Source: WHSV01 sp050694055 (lineage in GTDB: Bacteria; Actinomycetota; CADDZG01; WHSQ01). From it: a DNA stretch of 64,000 bases. Below are positions 38,567 to 48,234 of the stretch, one piece after another. The position numbers and the translations under genes are program-made. The DNA lies in NCBI GenBank assembly GCA_050694055.1, contig JBOGWX010000066.1, positions 4,668 to 68,667 of the forward strand. The letters are read 5' to 3'. Positions within the stretch are counted from its first letter, which is position 1. Each line of letters opens with the position of its first letter. The notes beneath the pieces are model-generated. The model made no database searches. It was not told the origin of the DNA and saw only the letters and a list, made by a program, of their open reading frames with translations.

Positions 38567-39436
38567 TTGGAAATCCTGCAGCCGGCTAGCTGGAGCGAGG
38601 CGCTCGCGGCGAAAGGAGAGCACCCCGAGGCGGTTCCTCTGGCGGGAGGGACGGACCTCTTGGTCGAGCTCAACTTCGACCGTCGCCGCCCCCAGACGAT
38701 CATCGATCTGACTCGGATCGCGGAGCTGGGCGAGTGGTCGCGCTCCGACGGTCACCTGCGACTCGGGGCGGGCGTCACCTATACCGGAGTGATCACGGAG
38801 CTCGCGTCCGAACTCCCCGGGCTCGCCATCGCCTCTCGCACGGTCGGATCTCCACAGATCCGCAACCGCGGCACGATCGGTGGCAATCTCGGCACCTCTT
38901 CACCCGCGGGCGACGCGCTCCCACCATTGCTGGCCGGCGACGCGCGCATCGAGCTCGCCGCGGCGAGGGGGACCCGTGTCGTCCCCCTGGATGAGTTCTG
39001 CACCGGGCCGAAGCGCAACGTCCTCGCCCCCGACGAGCTCATCGCCGCCATCCACGTGCCTTCCGCGCGCGGCCCCCAGCAGTTCTCCAAGATCGGCACT
39101 CGCAACGCGATGGTCATCGCGGTCGCGTCCTTCGCCCTGTCGCTCGATCCGCCGGCCCGCACGGTCGGAACCGGCATCGGTTCGGCCGGGCCCGTGCCCC
39201 TGCGTGCCGCTGCGGCCGAGCGCTTCCTCGAAGGAGTCCTGGACGACGAAGGTCTCTGGGAGAATCGCGGCTCGCTGCCCGAGACGGCCGTGCTGCGCTT
39301 CGGCGAGCTCGTGAGCGAGGCCTCGAGACCCATCGACGACGTCAGAGGATCCGCTCCGTACCGTCGTCACGTGCTGACGGTCATGGCCGGGCGCGCGCTC
39401 ACGTGGGCATGGGACGACTATCGGGAAGTGACCTGA
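38567..39436 (+). CDS. Xanthine-dehydrogenase-type FAD-binding subunit (YgfM/CoxM-like)
   Basis: 289 residues. FAD pyrophosphate motif VPLAGGTDLLVEL (about 22-34) and TIGGNLGTSSPAGDALPPLLA, followed by the CO-dehydrogenase flavoprotein C-terminal domain. It accepts electrons from the Fe-S subunit and passes them to NAD+ or another acceptor. The start is uncertain: TTG 38567 (MEILQPASWSEAL) gives the typical N-terminus with GGAA 7 bases before. The stop overlaps the Fe-S gene (TGATG). It could serve both this enzyme and the FAD-less hydroxylase of operon A. Confidence 0.87.
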   Translation: MEILQPASWSEALAAKGEHPEAVPLAGGTDLLVELNFDRRRPQTIIDLTRIAELGEWSRSDGHLRLGAGVTYTGVITELASELPGLAIASRTVGSPQIRNRGTIGGNLGTSSPAGDALPPLLAGDARIELAAARGTRVVPLDEFCTGPKRNVLAPDELIAAIHVPSARGPQQFSKIGTRNAMVIAVASFALSLDPPARTVGTGIGSAGPVPLRAAAAERFLEGVLDDEGLWENRGSLPETAVLRFGELVSEASRPIDDVRGSAPYRRHVLTVMAGRALTWAWDDYREVT

Positions 39437-39906
39437 TGCAGTTGCGGCTCACCGTAAACGGCCACGCGCGCGAGGTGGAGGACTCCTGGGAGGGGGAGAG
39501 CCTCCTGTACGTGTTGCGGGAGAGGCTCGGACTCCCCGGCTCGAAGAACGCGTGCGAACAGGGAGAGTGCGGATCGTGCTCGGTCTACCTCGACGGAGTG
39601 CTGGTGTGTTCCTGTCTGGTGCTCGCGGCGCAGGCGGCGGGTCGCGACGTAACCACGGTCGAGGGACTCGGAGACGACGGCGAGCTTCATCCGGTTCAGA
39701 AGGCATTCGTCGAGTCGGGCGCGGTGCAGTGTGGATTCTGCACTCCGGGACTGGTCGTTGCCACCCACGAGTTGCTGGGGCGCAATCCGCAGCCCACCGA
39801 CGGGGAGATACGCGAGGCGCTGGCCGGCAACCTCTGCCGCTGCACGGGTTACGAGAAGATCCTCGACGCGGTGCGGTCGGCCGCGAGCAGGGGTTCCAGC
39901 GGGTGA
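39436..39906 (+). CDS. Xanthine-dehydrogenase-type 2Fe-2S subunit
   Basis: 156 residues from ATG 39436. First cluster Cys40, 45, 48, 60 (CEQGECGSCSVYLDG, then VCSC); second cluster VQCGFCTPG and NLCRCTGYEKIL. This is the small CoxS/XdhC-type subunit that relays electrons from molybdenum to FAD. Overlaps both neighbours (TGATG and GTGA), so the subunits are made together. Confidence 0.93.
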   Translation: MQLRLTVNGHAREVEDSWEGESLLYVLRERLGLPGSKNACEQGECGSCSVYLDGVLVCSCLVLAAQAAGRDVTTVEGLGDDGELHPVQKAFVESGAVQCGFCTPGLVVATHELLGRNPQPTDGEIREALAGNLCRCTGYEKILDAVRSAASRGSSG

Positions 39907-41267
39907 GCCCCCTTCCTCGCGCCGTCATCGAGGGCTGCGCGATCGCCACGATGGACGACGCGCTCACCGAGCACGAGTCCGGCCATATCGTCATCGAGGA
40001 CGACGTCATCGTTGCGGTGGGAGAGGGTGCTGCGCCTGCGCGCGAGTGCGACGTTCGCCTCATCGACGGGCGAGGCTGCATCGCGACGCCCGGCCTGATC
40101 AACTGCCATCATCATCTCTATCAGTTGCTCACGCGCGGCTGCGCGCAGCAGTCGAACCTCTTCGAATGGCTGACGGAGCTATACCCGATTTGGGCGCACA
40201 TCGACGCGGACATGGAACGTGCGGCGGCGCACGCGGGACTGGCCGCGCTCGCTCGTTCGGGATGCTCGACCACCACCGATCACCACTACGTGTTCCCGCG
40301 CGGTGCAGGCGACCTCCTCGAAGCGGAGATCGAGTCGGCGCGGGCGATCGGTCTCCGCTTCAATCCCTGCCGGGGATCGATGGATCTCGGAGAATCCCAC
40401 GGAGGACTTCCTCCCGACGAAGTCACCGAGGATCGTGACGCGATCCTCGCCGCCACGGAGCGGGCGATCGATTCGTGGCACGACCCCGCGCCGGGCTCGA
40501 TGCTTCGGATCGCGGTCGCTCCCTGTTCGCCCTTCTCGGTGACCGCCGAGCTGATGCGGGAGGCCGCGGCTCTGGCGCGGGCGCGCGGGGTCAGGCTCCA
40601 CACGCATCTGGCCGAGACCCTCGAGGAAGAGCAGTTCTGCCGGGAGCGGTTCGGCATGCGCCCGGTCGAGTACCTCGAGGAGCTCGGATGGCTCGGGAGC
40701 GACGTGTGGCTGGCTCACTGCGTCCACCTGTCGGACGGCGAGGTGCGGCGCCTGGGAGAGTCCGGCACCGGGGTCGCCCACTGCCCGACGTCCAACGCGC
40801 GACTCGGAGCGGGCATCGCGCCGGTCGCTTCGCTCACCAGCGCCGGCGCCCCGGTCGGCCTCGGCGTCGACGGAGCGGCCTCGAACGAGAGCGGCGAGTT
40901 GGGTCCCGAGATCCGCCAGGCGCTACTCGTCGCACGCATCGCCGGCGGTCCTGCCGCGCTCACCGCGCGCGGTGCGCTCGCGCTCGCCACTCGTGGCGGA
41001 GCGCGCTGCCTCGGGCGCGACGAGGTCGGATCGCTCGAGGCGGGCATGCAGGCGGACATCGCGCTGTGGCGACTGGACGACCTCGGACACGCGGGGATCG
41101 AAGACCCGGTTGCCGCACTGGTGCTCGGTTCGCCCCGCCCGGTCGAGCGGCTGCTGGTCAAGGGCCGCGCCGTGGTCGAAGGTGGGCAGCTTGTCAACTC
41201 CGGCGAAGCTTCTATCGCGGCGGACCTCGACAAGGCCTGCCGCAGGCTGCGGGAGACGGCATCTTGA
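39903..41267 (+). CDS. 8-oxoguanine-deaminase-like amidohydrolase
   Basis: 454 residues. GTG 39903 overlaps the previous stop. Metal motif INCHHHLYQLLTRGCAQQ (His69-71), HHYVFP, RLHTHLAET, LAHCVHLS and VDGAASNESGELGPE. The NCHHHLYQ plus DGAASNE pattern resembles characterised 8-oxoguanine deaminases, which convert 8-oxoguanine to uric acid; guanine or isoxanthopterin deamination are alternatives. It sits between the Fe-S and Mo subunits of a hydroxylase, so its product may be passed to, or come from, that enzyme. Confidence 0.83.
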   Translation: MSPLPRAVIEGCAIATMDDALTEHESGHIVIEDDVIVAVGEGAAPARECDVRLIDGRGCIATPGLINCHHHLYQLLTRGCAQQSNLFEWLTELYPIWAHIDADMERAAAHAGLAALARSGCSTTTDHHYVFPRGAGDLLEAEIESARAIGLRFNPCRGSMDLGESHGGLPPDEVTEDRDAILAATERAIDSWHDPAPGSMLRIAVAPCSPFSVTAELMREAAALARARGVRLHTHLAETLEEEQFCRERFGMRPVEYLEELGWLGSDVWLAHCVHLSDGEVRRLGESGTGVAHCPTSNARLGAGIAPVASLTSAGAPVGLGVDGAASNESGELGPEIRQALLVARIAGGPAALTARGALALATRGGARCLGRDEVGSLEAGMQADIALWRLDDLGHAGIEDPVAALVLGSPRPVERLLVKGRAVVEGGQLVNSGEASIAADLDKACRRLRETAS

Positions 41268-43594
41268 GCGCCGGCCGCATGACGCCCACGAAGGAAAGGC
41301 GCAGCGCGCCTCCGGTGCCCGGTGGGGTCGGGGAGAGCGCGCGCCGTCAGGACGCGGTGCCGAAGGTCAAAGGTGAATTCGCGTTCTCGTCCGACCTCTG
41401 GGCCGAAGGCATGCTGTGGGGCGCCACCGTACGTTGCGCCCATCCGAGCGCCAGAATCCGGGCGATAGACGTCACCGATGCATCGGGTGTCTCCGGCGTC
41501 CACGCCGTCCTCACGCACGCAGACGTCCCCGGTCGCAAGCTCTACGGCATGGAGATCGTCGACCAACCGGTGCTGGCCTACGACGAGATTCGCTACCAGG
41601 GAGAGCCGGTGGTCGTGGTGGCCGCGGACCACCCGGAGATCGCGCGGCGCGCCGCCCAGATGGTGCGCGTGGAGTACGAGGTGCTCGCCCCCCTCGTCGA
41701 TCCCGAGGGAGCCCTCGAGCCAGACGCGCCGAAGCTGCACTCGTCGGGAAACTTGATTCGACACGCCCGTATCCGGCGCGGTGACCCGGCCGCGACGGCA
41801 GATATCGTGGTGGATGGGATCTACGAGACGGCCATGCAGGACCAGGCGTTCCTCGGGCCGGAGTCGGGCCTCGCGGTCCCCGCCGACGATGGCGGTGTCG
41901 ATCTCTACGTTGCCACCCAGTGGCTTCACGTCGATCTGGAGCAGCTCGCCGCCAGCCTCGGGCTGCCCGCGGACAAGGTGCGCATCACGCTCGCCGGCGT
42001 GGGGGGCGCGTTCGGTGCGAGAGAGGACCTGTCCATGCAGATTCACTGCTGCATGCTCGCCCTTCACACCGGCAGGCCGGTGAAGATGATGTACTCGCGC
42101 GAGGAATCGTTCTTCGGACACGTGCACCGCCATCCGGCGCGTATGCATTACGAGCACGGCGCCACGCGCGCCGGAGAGCTGGTCTACGTCAAGGCGCGCA
42201 TCGTCCTGGACGGTGGCGCCTATGCCTCGAGCTCGACCGCCGTGTGCGCCAACGCGACGGCCTTCGCCTGCGGGCCATACGAAGTACCCAACGTCTTCGT
42301 CGACGGTCTCGCGGTGTACACGAACAACCCGCCGTGCGGCGCGATGCGCGGGTTCGGAGCAGTGCAGACCTGTTTCGCCTACGAGTCCCAGATGGACAAG
42401 CTCGCCGCTGCCCTCGCCATGGATCCCGTCGAGCTGAGGGCGAGAAACGCGATGACCACGGGGTCCACCATGCCCACGGGTCAGGCCGTCGAGGGACCCG
42501 TTCCGGTCGCCGAGCTGCTCCGACGGGTGAAGGCGATGCCGCTTCCCACCCGGGACCGTGCGATGCCTACCGACCTGCGCGCGCTGCCGGGGGGCGTCTC
42601 GAACACGACGCACGGTGAGGGCGTCAGACGAGGCGTCGGCTACGCGGTCGGGTTCAAGAACATCGCCTTCTCGGAGGGTTTCGATGACTTCGCCACCGCG
42701 CGCGTGCGTCTCTCCGCCCCCGGCGGTGAGCCGCTGGTCGAGGTTCACAGCGCGGCGGCGGAGGTCGGTCAGGGTGTCGGGATCATCCAGGTCCAGATCG
42801 CTCGCACCGAGCTCGGCGTCGAACGGGTGATCCTTCTGCCCGCCGACACCACCGTCGGCTCCGCGGGCTCCTCGTCGGCGTCGCGCCAGACGTGGATGAC
42901 CGGGGGTGCGGTGCAAGCCGCGAGCGGGGCGGTGCGGGCGCGCCTGCTGGAGCGGGCGGCCGCGGACCTCGGTGAGGATGTGGGCGACCTCTCGGTGGAC
43001 GGGGGCAAGGTCGTGTCCTCGCACGGCGGGGTTCTCGCCTCGTTCGCCGATTTGCTACAAGAGGACTCCATCGAGGAGACGCGCGAGTACCGTCATCGAA
43101 AGACCTACCCGATGGATCCCGACACGGGCCAGGGCGACGCGCACGTTGCGTTCGCCTTTGCGGCTCACCGTGCGGTGGTGGACGTCGATACCGAACTCGG
43201 GCTCGTGCGCGTGGTCGAGCTCGCGACCGCGCAAGACGTCGGGAAGGCGCTCAATCCGGTCGCGGTCGAGGGCCAGATCGAAGGCGGAAGCGCTCAGGGA
43301 CTGGGCCTTGCGCTCATGGAGGAGATCCAGGTAAACGAGGGCGAGATCCGAAATCCGTCGTTCACCGATTACCTGATACCGACGCTGCTCGACATGCCCC
43401 CGATGAGAATCGACGTACTCGAACTCGGGGACCCGGAAGCGCCCTACGGCGTCAAGGGTGTGGGAGAGCCCCCGACCATCTCGTCCACGCCGGCCGTCGT
43501 TGCGGCCGTGCGGGCCGCGACCGGCCGGGCCCTGGAGCGCGTCCCCGTACGGCCGGAAGACATCGTCGAACCGACCACAGGGGGCGGCCCGTGA
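41264..43594 (+). CDS. Xanthine-dehydrogenase-type molybdopterin subunit
   Basis: 776 residues. TTG 41264 overlaps the preceding stop (TTGA); ATG 41279 is possible. XdhB/CoxL-type Mo-binding protein: KVKGEFAFSSDLWAEGMLWG, GVGGAFGAREDLSMQIHC, CGAMRGFGAVQTCFAYE, EVGQGVGIIQVQIARTELG and the catalytic Glu in YGVKGVGEPPTISSTPA. It hydroxylates a purine or similar heterocycle with water as the oxygen source. Complete with its own FAD and Fe-S subunits, unlike the fused enzyme of operon A. Mo-cofactor maturation genes are not in the window. Confidence 0.9.
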   Translation: MSAGRMTPTKERRSAPPVPGGVGESARRQDAVPKVKGEFAFSSDLWAEGMLWGATVRCAHPSARIRAIDVTDASGVSGVHAVLTHADVPGRKLYGMEIVDQPVLAYDEIRYQGEPVVVVAADHPEIARRAAQMVRVEYEVLAPLVDPEGALEPDAPKLHSSGNLIRHARIRRGDPAATADIVVDGIYETAMQDQAFLGPESGLAVPADDGGVDLYVATQWLHVDLEQLAASLGLPADKVRITLAGVGGAFGAREDLSMQIHCCMLALHTGRPVKMMYSREESFFGHVHRHPARMHYEHGATRAGELVYVKARIVLDGGAYASSSTAVCANATAFACGPYEVPNVFVDGLAVYTNNPPCGAMRGFGAVQTCFAYESQMDKLAAALAMDPVELRARNAMTTGSTMPTGQAVEGPVPVAELLRRVKAMPLPTRDRAMPTDLRALPGGVSNTTHGEGVRRGVGYAVGFKNIAFSEGFDDFATARVRLSAPGGEPLVEVHSAAAEVGQGVGIIQVQIARTELGVERVILLPADTTVGSAGSSSASRQTWMTGGAVQAASGAVRARLLERAAADLGEDVGDLSVDGGKVVSSHGGVLASFADLLQEDSIEETREYRHRKTYPMDPDTGQGDAHVAFAFAAHRAVVDVDTELGLVRVVELATAQDVGKALNPVAVEGQIEGGSAQGLGLALMEEIQVNEGEIRNPSFTDYLIPTLLDMPPMRIDVLELGDPEAPYGVKGVGEPPTISSTPAVVAAVRAATGRALERVPVRPEDIVEPTTGGGP

Positions 43595-45321
43595 CCGACC
43601 GGGCTCGTTTGATCGCGGTGGCGAGGGGTGATCAAGCGCCCGACCTCATCGTGCGCGGTGCGCGCGTTTTCTCCGCCTTCACCAAGGAGTGGCTCGACGC
43701 CGACGTCGCGGTGGCGGAGGGGCGAGTGGCCGGACTGGGCAGTTTCGAGGGCGAGGAGGTCGTCGACGGCCGGGATCTCTACCTCGTCCCCGGCTTCATC
43801 GACGCTCACGTTCACATCGAGTCCTCGAAGCTGATGGTGGACGAGTTCGCGCGGGCGGTGCTTCCGCACGGCACCACCGCCGTGGTCACCGATCCGCACG
43901 AGATCGCCAACGTGCTCGGTACCGATGGAATCCACTGGCTGCTCGATGTCTGTGAGGACCTGCCCCTCGAGGTCTTCGTGATGGCCTCCTCGTGCGTGCC
44001 GGCAAGCCCGTTCGAATCGCCGCGCCGGCCCCTCACCAGCGGGGACATGGAGTCGATCCTCAGGCGCAGCCATGCGCTCGGGGTCGCGGAGATGATGAAC
44101 TTCCCCGCGGTGATCGCCGGGGACTCCGACGAGCTCGAGAAGCTTGCGGTCAGGGGGGCGACGCACGTGGACGGCCACGCCCCCGGCGTGCGCGGGCGCT
44201 CGCTCGATGCGTATCTCGCGGCGGGAATCCGCTCGGACCATGAGTCGACCACCTACGAGGAGGCTCTGGAGAAGCGGCGCAAGGGCATGTGGGTGTTGAT
44301 CAGGGAGGCGTCGAACGCGCGCAACCTGATCGACCTCCTGCCGTTGGTGAAAGAGTACGGCCCCGAGAACTGCGCCTTCTGCACCGACGATCGCGAGCCG
44401 GACTTCCTCGTGAGAGAGGGGCACATCAACCACATGTGCCGGCTGGCGGTCGCTCACGGTCTTTCTCCCGAGGACGCGATTCTGCTGTCCTCTCTCCACC
44501 CCGCTCGCTACCACGGCCTCACCGACATGGGTGCCATCGCTCCGGGATTCAAGGCCGACTTCTTCCTCATGCCCGACCTCGAACGCTTCGCGCCGGCGCA
44601 CGTCTTCAAGGAGGGCGCGCTGGTGGTCTCCGACGGCCGCGTCCTGCCGTTCAGGGGTCGCGAGGTGCCGGTTTGGGTCCGCCGGTCGGTGCGGAACGCG
44701 CCGGTCGGAGCGGAGGATCTACGGGTCGTCTCCGGCGGGAGCGCGCTGCGGGTCATCGAGGTCATCCCCGGGCAGCTGCTGACGAGAGCGCGCGCGGAGA
44801 CTCCGAGACTCCACGACGGGCTTGCGGTCGCCGACCCGGAACGCGATCTCGCCAAGATCGCGGTCGTCGAGCGCCATCACGCCACCGGGCGGATAGGCAA
44901 GGGCTTCGTCACCGGCTTCGGACTTCAGCGCGGTGCGTTCGCCTCGACCGTCGCCCACGACGCCCACAACATCGTCGTGGTGGGCGCCTCCGACGAGGAC
45001 ATGGCGAGATGCGTAGATCGGCTCGAGGAGATCGGTGGCGGCATCGTCGTCATCGAGGATTCACGGGTGGCCGGGGAGCTGGCGTTGCCCGTCGCGGGAC
45101 TGCTGTCCGACGAACCGGTCGAGACCGTCGTCGAGCGCATGGACCACCTCCACGAGGTACTTGCGAGCCTCGGCGTGAAGATCTCATCGCCCTTCATGAC
45201 CCTGAGCTTCCTGGCTCTGTCGGTGATCCCCTCGCTGAAGATCACCGACCGAGGGTTGATAGACGTGGATCGTTTCGAGATCGTTCCGCTCGAGCTCGAC
45301 GACGACGGCGACCTCAGGTGA
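43591..45321 (+). CDS. ade: Adenine deaminase
   Basis: 576 residues. GTG 43591 overlaps the Mo-subunit stop. Metal site GFIDAHVHIESSKLMVDEFAR, TDPHEIANVLGTDG, VDGHAPGVRG, HESTTYEEALEK, CTDDREPDFLVREGHI, and the C-terminal adenine-deaminase domain (FVTGFGLQRGAFASTVAHDAHNIVVVG; SFLALSVIPSLKITD). Converts adenine to hypoxanthine, a substrate for the molybdenum hydroxylases. Last gene of the locus B operon; its end overlaps the convergent purine permease by 8 bases. Confidence 0.95.
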   Translation: MTDRARLIAVARGDQAPDLIVRGARVFSAFTKEWLDADVAVAEGRVAGLGSFEGEEVVDGRDLYLVPGFIDAHVHIESSKLMVDEFARAVLPHGTTAVVTDPHEIANVLGTDGIHWLLDVCEDLPLEVFVMASSCVPASPFESPRRPLTSGDMESILRRSHALGVAEMMNFPAVIAGDSDELEKLAVRGATHVDGHAPGVRGRSLDAYLAAGIRSDHESTTYEEALEKRRKGMWVLIREASNARNLIDLLPLVKEYGPENCAFCTDDREPDFLVREGHINHMCRLAVAHGLSPEDAILLSSLHPARYHGLTDMGAIAPGFKADFFLMPDLERFAPAHVFKEGALVVSDGRVLPFRGREVPVWVRRSVRNAPVGAEDLRVVSGGSALRVIEVIPGQLLTRARAETPRLHDGLAVADPERDLAKIAVVERHHATGRIGKGFVTGFGLQRGAFASTVAHDAHNIVVVGASDEDMARCVDRLEEIGGGIVVIEDSRVAGELALPVAGLLSDEPVETVVERMDHLHEVLASLGVKISSPFMTLSFLALSVIPSLKITDRGLIDVDRFEIVPLELDDDGDLR

Positions 45322-46726
45322 GATAGAGCCGCACGTAGAAGATCCCGAAGTAGATGATGAACGCCGCCGCCGCGATGTACATCATGGGGTGGACGTCCGA
45401 GACCTTGCCGCGCGCCAGTTTGAGGAACACGTAGGAGACGAAGCCGGCCCCGATGCCGTTGGTTATCGAGTAGGTGAACGGCATCACGACGATCGTGAGA
45501 AACGCCGGTATGGCGAGCTCGAGATCATCCCAGGGGACGTGACGGATGTTGGTCATCATCAAGAACCCCACGATGACCAGCGCCGGAGCCGCGGCTTCGA
45601 ACGGAACCATCTGGGCAAGCGGCGAGAAGAAGATCGAGAGCAGGAACAACACTCCGACCACGACCGCGGTGAGGCCGGTGCGCCCCCCTTCGGCGATCCC
45701 TGATGCGCTCTCGATGTAGGTCGTGTTCGAGGAGGCCGAGAACGCGCCCCCGACGGCCGCAGCGGCAGAGTCCACCGCAAGCACGCGGTCGACGTCGGGG
45801 AGACGGCCTTCCTCGTCGAGCAATCGCGCCTCGCGGCCGAGGCCGATGGCGGTGCCCATGGTGTCGAAGAAGTCGGACAGCATGATCGTGAAGACCGCGA
45901 GGATCGCGGCGATGATGCCAAGCTCGGCGAAGAAGCCGAACGAGAAGTTTCCGATGAGCTCGAAGCTCTCGCCCGAGGGGAAGTCGGCAAGACTGCCGTA
46001 GTTTGCCTTCCCTCCGAACGCCTCTCCGTCGAGAAATGACTCGTTGACGATTACAGCCGCGACTGTGCTCGCGACGATGCCGATCAGCAGCGCTCCCCTC
46101 ATCCTGCGCGAGAACAAAAAGAGCGTGAGGAGAAGACCAAAGAGAAAGACCGCGATCGGCCATCCCTGGAGCTCGTTGGCCGCGCCCAACTGTAGTGGAG
46201 GGTTTGGCAGCGTCGTCGTAGTGACGAAGCCGGCGTCTACGAAGCCGATGACCGCGATGAAGAGACCGATTCCCACCGCAATGGAATGCTTGAGCGGCAG
46301 CGGCACCGACTCCATGACCGCCTGCCGGAACCTGGTGAGCACGAGTATGAGGATGACGATGCCCTCGACCACGATGACTCCCATGGCCTCCGGCCAGGTC
46401 AGCTGCGAGCCTCCGACCAACTGGAAGGCCACGACTGCGTTCAGCCCGAGCCCCGCCGCGATGGCGAAGGGGTAGTTCGCGAAGACCCCCATTGCGATGG
46501 TCGTGAGCCCGGCGGCGAGCGCGGTCACGGTCAGGACCGCCTCGGGCGCGAGGGTGACGCCGTCGCGATCCGGTATGGACAGGATCAGCGGGTTGAGAAA
46601 CAGGATGTAGGCCATCGTCATGAAGGTGGTGAGCCCTGCGATGACCTCGGTGCGAATACTGGACCCGCGCTCGGTGATCTTGAAGTAGCGGTCGATGCCA
46701 CCTCCACGCGTGACTGTCTTGGCCAC
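45314..46726 (-). CDS. NCS2 purine permease, AzgA (adenine/guanine/hypoxanthine) type
   Basis: 470 residues, about 12-14 membrane segments. AzgA-group signature near the N-terminus (IRTEVIAGLTTFMTMAYILFL), SIAVGIGLFIAVIGFVDAGF, LSDFFDTMGTAIGLGREA and SNTTYIESASGIAEGGRTGL. These are proton symporters for adenine, guanine and hypoxanthine, which fits its tail-to-tail neighbour adenine deaminase and the hydroxylases. ATG 46726. Confidence 0.92.
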   Translation of the reverse strand: MAKTVTRGGGIDRYFKITERGSSIRTEVIAGLTTFMTMAYILFLNPLILSIPDRDGVTLAPEAVLTVTALAAGLTTIAMGVFANYPFAIAAGLGLNAVVAFQLVGGSQLTWPEAMGVIVVEGIVILILVLTRFRQAVMESVPLPLKHSIAVGIGLFIAVIGFVDAGFVTTTTLPNPPLQLGAANELQGWPIAVFLFGLLLTLFLFSRRMRGALLIGIVASTVAAVIVNESFLDGEAFGGKANYGSLADFPSGESFELIGNFSFGFFAELGIIAAILAVFTIMLSDFFDTMGTAIGLGREARLLDEEGRLPDVDRVLAVDSAAAAVGGAFSASSNTTYIESASGIAEGGRTGLTAVVVGVLFLLSIFFSPLAQMVPFEAAAPALVIVGFLMMTNIRHVPWDDLELAIPAFLTIVVMPFTYSITNGIGAGFVSYVFLKLARGKVSDVHPMMYIAAAAFIIYFGIFYVRLYLT

Positions 46727-46960
46727 GTTCTTCCCCCTTGGGACCCATCCGACCGCGGAAGCGATGATCGGCTCCGCGCGACGGCGATTTGAACCGACCG
46801 GGTCTTCATATCAAGGCGAGCACCGGGAGGGAAGTGTTTCCCGCGCCGAACCAGGGCCCGGACACCGTGCAACCCTCGGTGTCCAAGACAAACAGATAGC
46901 GCGTTTATCTCCCTGGCAGGAAGTAGCATGTCCTCACCGGTTGATCTAGGAGGCTTGGAT
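46727..46960. other. Divergent intergenic region, purine permease / zinc-ribbon gene
   Basis: 234 bases between divergent genes. AGGAGG at 46948-46953 serves the zinc-ribbon start. I see no recognisable riboswitch, strong hairpin or operator that would link the permease to purine control. Confidence 0.5.
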
Positions 46961-47209
46961 ATGCAGGGACACAGCACCCTCATTCTCTGTGACGCATGCG
47001 GTCGCGCGATTCCCGACCAGGCGTCCAAGGAGGTTCTCTACCAGGTCGACAAGGTCCGTTACCGCCTGGAACTGTGTTCCACCTGTCTCGACGGCGAGAT
47101 GAAACGACACAATGGACACCGCGGCGTTCCCGGATTCCGGAAGCGAGCTGCCATCGTCATCAATCTGACCTCGGCAGAAGAGCTTCCGGGCTCGCTTCCG
47201 GTTGGCTGA
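46961..47209 (+). CDS. Small zinc-ribbon-like protein
   Basis: 82 residues from ATG 46961, 7 bases after AGGAGG; an in-frame ATG at 46928 lacks such a site. Two CxxC pairs (LCDACGRA and LCSTCLDGEM), 28 residues apart, would bind one zinc. The segment between is hydrophilic (DKVRYRLELCSTC) and the C-terminal 30 residues show no domain. Similar small zinc-finger proteins in actinobacteria are uncharacterised; a nucleic-acid-binding role is only a guess. Confidence 0.65.
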   Translation: MQGHSTLILCDACGRAIPDQASKEVLYQVDKVRYRLELCSTCLDGEMKRHNGHRGVPGFRKRAAIVINLTSAEELPGSLPVG

Positions 47210-47370
47210 CGCCGAAAGCACCTTCGCCCGGCACCAGCGCCTCCAGCCCCCTCAGGTCGATGTTTCCAGCACAATCGTGACGAACCCTATTGACCGCGCA
47301 GTCAAGAGGGATGTGAATAGAAGCAGGGTGACCGGCCAAGGGGCGCCGATCGTGTCGCGGGAGTGAGCTC

Positions 47371-48207
47371 GTGGTGACAAGAAGAATATTTGTCGTGGCT
47401 TGTGCGCTATTGCTGGTTCCGTCGGGGAGTCTTGGCACGACCGGAGCTCTCGCCAAGACCGATGGCTCACCTCCGCAACACGCGTCGGTGCCCGCGTACC
47501 TTGCGCTGGGAGACTCGCTTGCGACCGGGGTGGGCGCTTCGAACCCGGACGAGACCGGTTACGTGCCGCTGTTTCACAACTACCTTCGCCACAACCTGGA
47601 GTGTGGCGCGCGGGGCTCCTCGGAGGTATGTCCCTCTCTGCGTCTCGAGAACATCGCCGTCAGCGGCGCGACGACGACCACCCTCGTTCAAAACCAACTA
47701 CCCCTAGCGCTCGACGAACTCGAGGCTCGTAACCAGGACGACAACCCCCGTAACGACGTCGAAGTCATCACCATCGACATCGCGGGAAACGACGCCTTTG
47801 CTCTGTTGGGCGTTTGTTCGGGCGGAGTAACACCACAGTGCGCGGGGGCGATCCAAACGACGTTCGCGACGATCGCGCAGAACCTGACCCTGACCCTGTC
47901 GCAATTGCGGGCCGCTGCCGGAGAAGACACGGAGATCGTCGTGATGACCTACTACAACCCCTTGGTGGGTTGCCGGCTATCCGCCTTCGTTCCTCTCGGT
48001 GATCTGGTTCTCGAGGGCGGCCCGGGCCTCCCGGTAGGGATGAACGACATCATTCGCTCCGTCGCCGCCGGCGTCGATGCATCGGTCGCCGAGACCTTCG
48101 GACTTCTGGGCCCGGATGATCTCGTCGGAGGCGCGGACTGCCTCCACGCAGACGATTCCGGATATCAGATCATTGCAGACGCGTTCGCGGACGCGCTCGC
48201 CGACTGA
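47371..48207 (+). CDS. Secreted SGNH/GDSL hydrolase
   Basis: 278 residues. GTG 47371, signal peptide in the first 30 residues (FVVACALLLVPSGSLG). Block I ALGDSLATGVGAS carries the nucleophile Ser, block II Gly lies in NIAVSGATTTTL, block III Asn in IAGNDAFAL, and block V DCLHADDSGYQ gives the Asp-His pair. A secreted esterase or lipase-like enzyme. Four Cys in the middle region (CGARGSSEVC and CSGG...QC) may form disulfides. Confidence 0.87.
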   Translation: MVTRRIFVVACALLLVPSGSLGTTGALAKTDGSPPQHASVPAYLALGDSLATGVGASNPDETGYVPLFHNYLRHNLECGARGSSEVCPSLRLENIAVSGATTTTLVQNQLPLALDELEARNQDDNPRNDVEVITIDIAGNDAFALLGVCSGGVTPQCAGAIQTTFATIAQNLTLTLSQLRAAAGEDTEIVVMTYYNPLVGCRLSAFVPLGDLVLEGGPGLPVGMNDIIRSVAAGVDASVAETFGLLGPDDLVGGADCLHADDSGYQIIADAFADALAD

Positions 48208-48234
48208 TCGACAGACGCTGCCGGACCGCCGGGC

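Noticed and set aside
40715..43024. Very long open frame antisense to the 8-oxoguanine-deaminase and Mo-subunit genes
   Set aside because: High G+C coding DNA often leaves antisense frames open; its translation is Arg/Gly/His-rich with no domain, while the plus strand encodes clear enzymes.
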